DNA from: PR03 sp031362725
GTDB lineage: Bacteria > Myxococcota_A > UBA9160 > PR03
Direction of reading: 5' to 3'
Length of the DNA stretch: 39,213 nt
Assembly (NCBI GenBank): GCA_031362725.1
Contig: JANLTC010000095.1
Span: 1 to 39,213 of the forward strand
The translations under genes and the position numbers were made by a program. The stretch's first letter is position 1, and every line of letters starts with the position of its first letter. Of the stretch, positions 33,046-39,213 are shown piece after piece. The notes under the pieces are model-generated. The model had not been told where the DNA came from, did not search any database, and saw only the letters and a list, made by a program, of their open reading frames with translations.

Positions 33046-33771
33046 CTATGCCTCGCTCCCTTCCGCCAGCGCGTCGCCCTGCGGACCCTCGGGTTCGAGG
33101 AATGCTTCGCCGGGCGGCTCGCCACGCAGTTGGCGGATCCGATCGTGTGCCGCGCCGAGTTCGCCCCGGATCACCAGGTAGAGGCGGCGATGGGTGCGCT
33201 CGCGCTGCCGATAGCGAAGCGCGTCGCGCAGGGCGTCGCGAATCTGTCCGTTGAGACGCCGCACCTCTTCCTCGGCCGCGTCGGCGCGATGCGACAACGC
33301 GCGATGCTCGTCGGGATCGATCCTCACGACGCGCGTCGCCCTGTCGCGTTCCTGCACCGCGTGAGACGCTTCCTCGCGCAGCCGCACGACATCATGACGC
33401 GCGGCGTCGGTGTCGCCCTCGAGTCTCGCGACCTCGTCGCGCAGCCGTTTGCACTCCGCGTCGCGATCGCGCAGCTCGACCTGGGTCGCGGCGACGCGCG
33501 CCTCGAGCGGTGCCTTCTCTTCCTGCGCGCTGAACGCGCGGCGCTTCGCCTTCTCGAGCCGCTGGCGCAGCTCCGCCACTTCGCCAACGCGCTCGCGGCG
33601 ATCGGCCGCCTTCTGTTCGAGCGCGCTGCGCTCGCTCTCGATCGAATCGCGCAGCGTCGCGAACTCGGTTTCGAGCCCGAGGCGCCGTGCCCGCTCGCCG
33701 CGCCACGCGACCCATCCCGCTCCCGCCGCCAACATCGCCACTGCCACGAGCGCGAACGCTGCTCCGGTCAT
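33046..33771 (-). CDS. Membrane-anchored coiled-coil protein
   Basis: 241 residues. ATG 33771 has GGAGG upstream. One N-terminal hydrophobic helix (FALVAVAMLAAGAGWVAW) is followed by about 190 residues of heptad-rich, highly charged helix (LETEFATLRDSIESERSALEQKAADRRERVGEVAELRQRLEKAKRR), then an acidic tail. No family is assigned. It is shape-like RmuC or other envelope coiled coils but lacks their domains. It lies between hupE-like and DUF218 genes with 35- and 31-bp gaps, so it is likely co-transcribed. Confidence 0.75.
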   Translation of the reverse strand: MTGAAFALVAVAMLAAGAGWVAWRGERARRLGLETEFATLRDSIESERSALEQKAADRRERVGEVAELRQRLEKAKRRAFSAQEEKAPLEARVAATQVELRDRDAECKRLRDEVARLEGDTDAARHDVVRLREEASHAVQERDRATRVVRIDPDEHRALSHRADAAEEEVRRLNGQIRDALRDALRYRQRERTHRRLYLVIRGELGAAHDRIRQLRGEPPGEAFLEPEGPQGDALAEGSEA

Positions 33772-33806
33772 CCCTGCCTCCTCCGCGCCGGGGCGGACCG
33801 CGGACT

Positions 33807-34808
33807 CTAGAACGCTCCGGCCACCCGATCCAAACACCAGTAGATGCCCAGCGATCCAATCGCATACGCGGGGGCGAGCGCCGCCCAACGCGTCGCTCGC
33901 GTGGACGAAGCGGGTACGACTTGCCGCAGCATCGCCAAGAGCAGGAGCAATGCCACGACCACGGCGAGCTGACCCAACTCGATCCCGACGTTGAAGCCGG
34001 CGAGCGCCAGCGGGATCTCGCGCGTCGGGATGCCGAGTTCGGCCAGCGCGCTGGCGAACCCGAGACCGTGCAACAACCCGAACGCAAACGGCAGCGCGAA
34101 CGGTCGACGCGCGACACCGACGCGATCGTTCTCTCGCTCCGCACGGCGCGTGAGATCGACGGCCAAACACACCAGTGTCGACGCAATGGCAATCTCGATG
34201 AGCGCCGCCGGCGCGCGCACGAAGCCGAGCGCCGCAAGCGCCAGCGTGACGCTGTGACCCGTGGTGAATGCAGTCACCGCCACGAAGAGGCGTCGCCCGC
34301 CCCCGAGCAGCGCCACCAACCCAGCGAGAAACAGCAGGTGATCGAGCCCGCCGAACAGATGGCCGGCGCCCATCCGCACGTGCGAAGCGAATACACCCAA
34401 GGGGCTCTCGCGCGCTGGCACGCGCAGCGACGGCGCATCGGGCCGCAACAGCGCGCGCACCGAGCGACCATCGGTGAAGTGGATGCGAACGAGCGCGTCG
34501 GCGCCGCTCGCGCCCAGTCCCGCGACGGCGAGCGTCGCGCCCGTGAGTCCGCCGGCTCCGCAGCGGACTTCGCTTGCCTCGAAGAAGCCTCGTGCCGACA
34601 CATCACTGTGCACCGTGCCGACGGTTTCGCACGTCGCCGGCAGCGTCACGCGCAACGCATCGCCCGCACGCGGCGTCTTCCAGCGAACCGCGAAGTGGCC
34701 GGGTTCGGCGAGTTCCTCGAGTTCCAGCAGCGCCGGCGAGAGCGGATGCGCGCGCGCAGGCGCAACCGCGAGGAGCGCGAGCGCGACGAGCGACGCGACA
34801 CCCCTCAT
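33807..34808 (-). CDS. HupE/UreJ-family membrane protein
   Basis: 333 residues. Signal peptide VASLVALALLAVAPARA, a periplasmic beta domain (about 20-150), then six or so membrane helices with the HupE/UreJ_2 hallmarks: GAGHLFGGLDHLLFL, TTGHSVTLALAALG, FGLLHGLGFASAL and GFNVGIELGQLAVV. The conserved His and Asp in these helices resemble nickel/cobalt permeases, so metal transport is possible but unproved for this branch. ATG 34808 overlaps the PPIase stop (ATGA), a gene order common for these two families. Confidence 0.9.
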   Translation of the reverse strand: MRGVASLVALALLAVAPARAHPLSPALLELEELAEPGHFAVRWKTPRAGDALRVTLPATCETVGTVHSDVSARGFFEASEVRCGAGGLTGATLAVAGLGASGADALVRIHFTDGRSVRALLRPDAPSLRVPARESPLGVFASHVRMGAGHLFGGLDHLLFLAGLVALLGGGRRLFVAVTAFTTGHSVTLALAALGFVRAPAALIEIAIASTLVCLAVDLTRRAERENDRVGVARRPFALPFAFGLLHGLGFASALAELGIPTREIPLALAGFNVGIELGQLAVVVALLLLLAMLRQVVPASSTRATRWAALAPAYAIGSLGIYWCLDRVAGAF

Positions 34809-35770
34809 TGCGGCGTCGCGTCGGCGTAGCGCGCGCGCAGGCGGGCGACTCCCTCGCGCAGCGCCGCGTCCTGGCGCTCGGCGATGCAGGCGTCGCGCAC
34901 GGCAGAGCGCACGGATTCGAAATCCGCGACGCGCCGGGCCACTCGCTCCTCCACCCGCAACAGATGCACGCCCTCCCTCGATGCGATCGGCCCCGTCCAC
35001 ACGCCCACGTCGGCCGCGAACGCGGCGCGTGCAAAGGCGGCGCCGAAGCCGCGTTCCAGTTCCGCCTCGCTGCGCAGCGAGATCGCATTCCCGAGCAGGC
35101 ACGGATCGCCGCGATGATGCGCTTCGGCGGGCAGGATCGCTGCGCTACGAAGCGCTGCCAGCGTGCTGCGCGCTCGACGCTCGGGCACGGGGTCGCGATC
35201 GCTCCGTGCGAAACAGACCTGCGCGAAGCGCACCGCGGCCGGCTCTTCGAACGCATCGCGGTGGGCGTCGAACCACGCACGCAGCGCGACCTCGTCGACC
35301 GGCTCGCGCGCCGCATCGGCGCGCAGTCGTTCCGTCATCCGTGCAGCGAGACGACGGCGCACGAGTGCGTCGCTCGCATCGATGCCGAGCGCGAGCGCTT
35401 CGCGATAGAGACGTTCGGGCGCTGCGCCGCGGCGCAGCGCTTGCGACTCGCTCGACTGGTCCTCGATCGGACCGCCTTGCAGCGCGAGCATGTTGCTGAC
35501 CAATCGCTCGCGCACCACGGCGTCGTCGCGATCGAGCCCGAGCCTGCGGGCTTCGCGTGCGAGCAATTCCTCGCGTTGCGCGTCGCGTTCGAGGAGCGCG
35601 TACACGCGCGCGTCGGGCGCGGCGCCTGTCTCGCGCGTGTACGCGGCGATCCGCTCCGCAACGCGCGTCGCCGGGAACGCAACCGGAAGTGGCGCCGCGA
35701 TCCTTCGCTCGGCGGCGAAGAGGAGCGCGCCGAACAGCGCGAAGTGGAGCAGGTGTCGAGCCGGGCGCAT
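34805..35770 (-). CDS. PpiC/SurA-type peptidyl-prolyl isomerase-like periplasmic protein
   Basis: 321 residues. An N-terminal membrane or signal segment (HLLHFALFGALLFAAERR) is followed by a helical SurA-like chaperone part with repeated --V-RRLA-RM patterns, then a parvulin-type domain (PAAVRFAQVCFARSD; GFGAAFARAAFAADVGVWTGPIASREGVHLLRVEERV). It probably helps fold or insert the HupE-like partner. First gene of a four-gene minus-strand operon; its start is 34 bp from the divergent isocitrate-lyase-family gene. Confidence 0.85.
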   Translation of the reverse strand: MRPARHLLHFALFGALLFAAERRIAAPLPVAFPATRVAERIAAYTRETGAAPDARVYALLERDAQREELLAREARRLGLDRDDAVVRERLVSNMLALQGGPIEDQSSESQALRRGAAPERLYREALALGIDASDALVRRRLAARMTERLRADAAREPVDEVALRAWFDAHRDAFEEPAAVRFAQVCFARSDRDPVPERRARSTLAALRSAAILPAEAHHRGDPCLLGNAISLRSEAELERGFGAAFARAAFAADVGVWTGPIASREGVHLLRVEERVARRVADFESVRSAVRDACIAERQDAALREGVARLRARYADATPQ

Positions 35771-35804
35771 CGCGCCTATGATGCCCCGCCCGGAGGCTTG
35801 CACC

Positions 35805-36692
35805 ATGGCGCCGATGATTCCGAGTCCGGCCGCACGGCTTCGCGCACTACTCGAGCGACCGGGAATCCGCGTCATGCCGTGCTGTTTCGATGCGCTGTCG
35901 GCGCGGCTCATCGAGCGGGCGGGCTTCGAACTCACCTTCATGAGCGGGTTTGCGGTTTCCGCCGCGCGCGCCGGCTTGCCGGATACCGGCCTGCTCTCGT
36001 ATGGCGAGATCGTGGACGTCGGCCAGGCGATCACCGGAGCGATCTCGCTGCCGGTGATCGGCGACGGCGACACCGGCTATGGCAACGCGGTGAACGTGAA
36101 GCGCACGGTGCGCGGCTTCGCGCGTGCCGGCTTCGCTTGCGTGATGATCGAAGACCAGCTCGCGCCGAAGCGCTGCGGGCACACGCGCGGCAAGGCGGTC
36201 GTCGGGCGCATAGAGGCGCGCGCCCGGATCAAGGCCGCCGTCGACGCGCGCGAGGAACTGCGCAGCGAAGGACTCGAGATCCTCGTGATGGCGCGCACCG
36301 ACGCACGCGCCACGCATGGGCTCGACGAAGCGCTCGACCGCGCCAGCGCGTTCGAGCAGATCGGCGTCGACGTGGCGTTCGTCGAGGCGCCGCGCACCGA
36401 AGCGGAGATGGAACGCGTCGGCCGCGCGCTTTCGCTGCCCCTCATGGCGAATCTCGTCGAGGACGGCGACACACCCTGGCTCGCGCCGGATCGGCTCGCC
36501 GAACTCGGGTTCAAGATTGCTGCATACCCACTCGCGCTGCTCAGCGCGTCGGTACGCGCGATGCGCGATGCGCTCGATACGCTCCGCGAAGGTCGCCCGG
36601 TCGAGCGCCGCATCTCGTTCGCGGAGCTGCGCGAGATCGTCGGCTTCGATGCCTACGACGCCGAAGTCGGTCGCTACACGATCGACGAATGA
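35805..36692 (+). CDS. Isocitrate lyase / PEP mutase family enzyme
   Basis: 295 residues. ATG 35805 has GGAGG (35792-35796) at a good distance; upstream ATGs at about 35778-35783 lack one. TATGAT at 35777-35782 could be a -10 box. The alpha/beta barrel carries the metal-binding GDGDTGYGNAVNV, the signature KRCGH with Cys124, and RTDARATHG. This signature fits methylisocitrate-lyase or dimethylmalate-lyase-like C-C lyases rather than the mutase, but the substrate is not fixed by sequence. Confidence 0.9.
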   Translation: MAPMIPSPAARLRALLERPGIRVMPCCFDALSARLIERAGFELTFMSGFAVSAARAGLPDTGLLSYGEIVDVGQAITGAISLPVIGDGDTGYGNAVNVKRTVRGFARAGFACVMIEDQLAPKRCGHTRGKAVVGRIEARARIKAAVDAREELRSEGLEILVMARTDARATHGLDEALDRASAFEQIGVDVAFVEAPRTEAEMERVGRALSLPLMANLVEDGDTPWLAPDRLAELGFKIAAYPLALLSASVRAMRDALDTLREGRPVERRISFAELREIVGFDAYDAEVGRYTIDE

Positions 36693-36693
36693 T

Positions 36694-36714
36694 GCGCGCC
36701 CCGACGAGGCGCGC
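36694..36714 (+). terminator. 7-bp GC hairpin after the lyase-family gene
   Basis: GCGCGCC, a seven-base loop, then GGCGCGC, starting one base after the stop codon. No T-tract. A likely terminator for a high-GC genome. Confidence 0.45.
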
Positions 36715-36719
36715 GCGCA

Positions 36720-36776
36720 GCGACTTGCAGCGCCATTCGTCGCGGATGTGCAGATGACAGGCAGCTTGCAGGTCGC
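36720..36776. repeat. Imperfect inverted repeat in the intergenic region
   Basis: GCGACTTGCAGC (36720-36731) pairs with GCTTGCAGGTCGC (36764-36776) with one mismatch and one extra base. It may be an mRNA structure or operator before the beta-helix gene. Confidence 0.3.
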
Positions 36777-36838
36777 AACAGTGCTCACGTCATCTACGCG
36801 CCAAACCGAAATCCTAGACAGGAGGGCTGGCCGGGCAA

Positions 36839-38533
36839 TTGCGCCTGGCGAGAGGATCGCCCATTCGCCCCTCCTGCCTGCTCATCATCGCAGCCATCAC
36901 CCTGCTCGGCGCGCGGACAGTCGGCGCAACCGATGCGTTCTCGGATTCGCCGTACAGCGAGGCCATTCCGGCGTATGGCGTCTGCGACGCGGTGATCGAT
37001 CCGGGCACGGCGCTCGCGACCTTGAACACGCTGCTCAACGATCCGGGCAAACGCGTATTCTGTTTCGAGCCCGGCGACTACCGCGCCGCCGGCGAACTCT
37101 TCTTGACGGCCTCGGGCACATCGCAGAGCCGCCGCTTCCTCCGCTTCGCTGCGCAGGACGGCCTCCGCAACGCAGTCCAGCGTTCACCGCGGGCGCTGGT
37201 CGAGAGCCTGCGAATCCTGGGTAGCTGGTGGGTGATCGAGGGACTCACGATCCAGCCGCATGCCGGTACGACGGCGTGGTTCGTCACGATCTACGGCGGC
37301 GATCACAACGTGCTCGAAGGGAATTTGATCGATGGCATCGACCATGTGCCCCAGCTGAGCACGCAGAATGCAGTCGTCGTGGCCGGCTACCAGGGCGATC
37401 CTGCGACGTTCAATACGGTGCAGGCGAACGTGGTCCGGAACGGCAACCAGGGTCGCCGGCCGGGCGACTTTGGCGGCGTCATGATCATCTGGGGCAACGT
37501 TGCCAGCGAGAACAACGACTTCAACAAGGTCGTCGACAACGAGATCTATGACTGGGGCGACGGGATCGCAGTGGCCGGGTACACCAATGACTGCAGCGAG
37601 CCTGGTACCCAGAGTGGAACCGTGATCGACGGCAACGACGTCTACATCACGGCCGCCAAACGCATCGACTGCGCATCGGGCGGAAGCGATCCGGACGGGC
37701 AATGCGCCTGCGCGGAGAACGGCATCGACCTGAAGTCGAAGGGCGGCCCCGAAGCCTGGCTCTGGACCCAGGTCACCCACAATCGCGTATGGGGATTCCG
37801 TCCGACGTCTGCGGCGGCGGACTGCGGCGGATCCGGTGCCAACGGACAGGCGATCGACGCCGGCAGCTTCTGCCCGGAACACGTGCTGGTGGCGAACAAC
37901 GTCATCTTCGACTCCACCCAGGGCGTCACCGTTGCCGGATCGAGCTGGATCATTGCCGGCAATCTCATCCACGACATCCGCGTCTCCGACGGCCGCTACA
38001 ACAACGGCGCAATGGCAATCCTGCCGTCCTCGGAAGCGACCGACGTACGCATCGAGTTCAATACCGTCGTGGATGTCGACAACTCCTACGACGATCGCTC
38101 GTCGAACACCGACACGCGCTGCAACGCCGTGATCAACGATCAAGACGTCGTGGGAATCGGCGGTTCGCGCGGCCTGAACCACTCGACCGAGCACAACTTC
38201 CTGTACCAGTCACCCGTCGGAAGTTTCCTCGGCTCGACCAACGAGAGCTACGCGAGCGCTGCCGAGAGCGGCAACAGCGAGTACTGCTTCTGGCGAAAGC
38301 GCTGGACGGCGCCCGAACGCATCTGCATTCCACTCGCGAACACGACGGCGTCCAGTACCCACGAGGCATCGGTCGCGAGCTGCGATCCCGACCTGCTCGC
38401 GCCGTTCGGCATGGCAGCGGTCTCGTACCCGTCGTCGCCCGCTCCGGAGCCGCTTGCAGCCTGGCTCGGTGGCGCGAGCCTCGTCACGCTCGGCGCCCTC
38501 GCGCGGCGCGACCGAAGACACCGCGCGAACTGA
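36839..38533 (+). CDS. Exported parallel beta-helix protein with PEP-CTERM tail
   Basis: 564 residues from TTG 36839; AGGAGGG at 36820-36826 is a strong but slightly distant ribosome-binding site. Signal peptide PSCLLIIAAITLLGARTVGA. Most of the protein is a right-handed beta-helix of pectate-lyase/NosD type, with repeated N-V--N-I-D or GNLIHDI turns (HNVLEGNLIDGIDH; FNKVVDNEIYDWGDG; HVLVANNVIFDSTQG; WIIAGNLIHDIRV; IEFNTVVDVDNS). Several Cys in the middle could form disulfides. The tail has PEP at 536-538, AWLGGASLVTLGALA and RRDRRHR. It is likely a surface-anchored carbohydrate-binding or -cleaving protein. Confidence 0.85.
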   Translation: MRLARGSPIRPSCLLIIAAITLLGARTVGATDAFSDSPYSEAIPAYGVCDAVIDPGTALATLNTLLNDPGKRVFCFEPGDYRAAGELFLTASGTSQSRRFLRFAAQDGLRNAVQRSPRALVESLRILGSWWVIEGLTIQPHAGTTAWFVTIYGGDHNVLEGNLIDGIDHVPQLSTQNAVVVAGYQGDPATFNTVQANVVRNGNQGRRPGDFGGVMIIWGNVASENNDFNKVVDNEIYDWGDGIAVAGYTNDCSEPGTQSGTVIDGNDVYITAAKRIDCASGGSDPDGQCACAENGIDLKSKGGPEAWLWTQVTHNRVWGFRPTSAAADCGGSGANGQAIDAGSFCPEHVLVANNVIFDSTQGVTVAGSSWIIAGNLIHDIRVSDGRYNNGAMAILPSSEATDVRIEFNTVVDVDNSYDDRSSNTDTRCNAVINDQDVVGIGGSRGLNHSTEHNFLYQSPVGSFLGSTNESYASAAESGNSEYCFWRKRWTAPERICIPLANTTASSTHEASVASCDPDLLAPFGMAAVSYPSSPAPEPLAAWLGGASLVTLGALARRDRRHRAN

Positions 38534-38538
38534 CGCGT

Positions 38539-38602
38539 GGGCCCCGTGTGAGGGGCCCGGTGCAGGCGCGTTGCTGCAGGTGCAGTCGGGGCCCTGCACC
38601 TG
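38539..38602 (+). terminator. Tandem hairpins after the beta-helix gene
   Basis: Hairpin 1 (38539-38558): GGGCCCC, six-base loop, GGGGCCC. Hairpin 2 (38577-38602): CAGGTGCAG, eight-base loop, CTGCACCTG, a perfect 9-bp stem. Both lack a T-tract. Together they probably end transcription before the histidine kinase gene. Confidence 0.5.
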
Positions 38603-38728
38603 GTGGGCCCGCAACGGCTGCGAGGCGCGTTCTCCGTTCGTTTCGTCGCGGCACGGCCCTTGCTCTTCCGGTGAGGCATGTTCTGCAGCAACTCACTCGC
38701 ACCGGCCGGACGTGGCGGGAGGGCTGCG

Positions 38729-39213
38729 ATGCGAGAGCGCCGTGAGGATCGCCATCGACGTCGCAACTTGCGCCGCGAGCTCCACGAGGAATTGCGCGCA
38801 TCGGGCGAGGATGTCGCCCAGTGGGCGCTCGATCAGGCGCGCGACAAGCTCCGGATCAAAAAGCGCCCGCTGTCGCCCGAAGAGCGGGCGCTGAAGGAAG
38901 CGCGCGAGGCGGTCGCGCGACGGCTCGGATTCTTCGGTCACCTGATTCCGTACGTGATCGTGAATCTCGGGATCCTGTTCACGGCGGGTTTCCGGCCGGC
39001 GTTCACGACGGCAATCTTTTGGGGCATCGGACTCGCCTGCCACGGTTTCTTCGCGCTGCTCGCGCCCGACCTCCGCAAGCGCTGGACCGAGGACGAACTG
39101 CGCAACCGGATGCCCGAGGAAGTGTCGCGCAACCGCCGCGAGCTCGAGGACCGCCACGCGCGCAACCTCGAACACCTCTCGGCGTCGATCGCGCACGAGA
39201 TCCGCAACCCGAT
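38729..39213 (+). CDS. Sensor histidine kinase, N-terminal part (3' cut by window)
   Basis: ATG 38729 has GGGAGGG upstream; about 161 residues are visible before the window ends. A basic N-terminal helix (MRERREDRHRRRNLRRELHE) with a helical segment precedes a two-helix membrane unit of 2TM type (FFGHLIPYVIVNLGILFTAG; FWGIGLACHGFFALLAPDL). A coiled linker then leads to the start of the phosphoacceptor domain, ASIAHEIRNP, with the H-box His. No extracellular sensor is present, so sensing is in the membrane or cytoplasm. Its response regulator would lie beyond the window. Confidence 0.85.
   Translation, partial: MRERREDRHRRRNLRRELHEELRASGEDVAQWALDQARDKLRIKKRPLSPEERALKEAREAVARRLGFFGHLIPYVIVNLGILFTAGFRPAFTTAIFWGIGLACHGFFALLAPDLRKRWTEDELRNRMPEEVSRNRRELEDRHARNLEHLSASIAHEIRNP

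Overview
This is a high-GC, densely packed stretch of a Gram-negative bacterial chromosome. Outer-membrane beta-barrels ending in Phe, many exported c-type cytochromes, PEP-CTERM sorting tails, a Cys-terminal sorting-like tail, Cys-rich lipoprotein modules and a DUF6502/DUF5666 pair suggest a deltaproteobacterial-type lineage (Myxococcota, Binatota or similar). That placement is inference, because no rRNA or taxonomic marker is present. No tRNA, CRISPR, insertion sequence or phage gene was seen.

Layout. 1-3428: the end of a three-domain metabolic fusion (2-hydroxyacid dehydrogenase, SCP2, class II aldolase), a Rieske oxygenase, an 84-nt imperfect palindrome and a secreted SRPBCC protein. 3446-4240: a small doubtful gene, an internally deleted VOC-protein remnant and a gene-poor stretch. 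4334-12890: a tightly packed six-gene operon encoding a 14-haem tandem-repeat cytochrome, an outer-membrane barrel, a ferredoxin-flavoprotein reductase, a Sel1/ankyrin periplasmic protein, a diheme b-type membrane cytochrome and a 21-haem cytochrome. 13043-15830: a PEP-CTERM protein, a membrane-anchored LuxR-type regulator, a DUF2231 membrane protein and a barrel. 15840-18345: DUF6502 and DUF5666 genes, the latter ending in a Glu-Lys/Arg-Pro-Glu pentapeptide array. 18469-22122: a divergent pair made of a surface protein with a Cys-type C-terminal signal and a nine-haem cytochrome with an Ig-like domain and a PEP-CTERM tail. 22173-25455: a TetR / LolA-like / acyl-CoA ligase operon. 25490-29591: an Fpg-like glycosylase, a YdeP-type molybdoenzyme and fdhD. 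30013-32208: one reading frame joining a PEP-CTERM protein to a Cys-rich lipoprotein. 32217-35770: a minus-strand operon (PPIase, HupE/UreJ-like, coiled-coil, DUF218). 35805-end: an isocitrate lyase/PEP mutase family enzyme, a PEP-CTERM beta-helix protein and the start of a histidine kinase.

The main proposal is a coordinated extracellular or outer-surface electron-transfer system. The 4334-12890 operon has parts for every compartment: a pyridine-nucleotide/Fe-S flavoprotein, a b-type membrane cytochrome, periplasmic multihaem cytochromes and an outer-membrane barrel. Five copies of a palindrome close to GTGGGAAA-NN-TTYCCA lie just upstream of exactly four transcription units: this operon, the 13043 PEP-CTERM gene, and both arms of the 18469-22122 divergent pair. 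A shared regulator is the simplest explanation. The flavoprotein appears circularly permuted, and one cytochrome carries an exosortase tail, an unusual way to anchor a redox protein.
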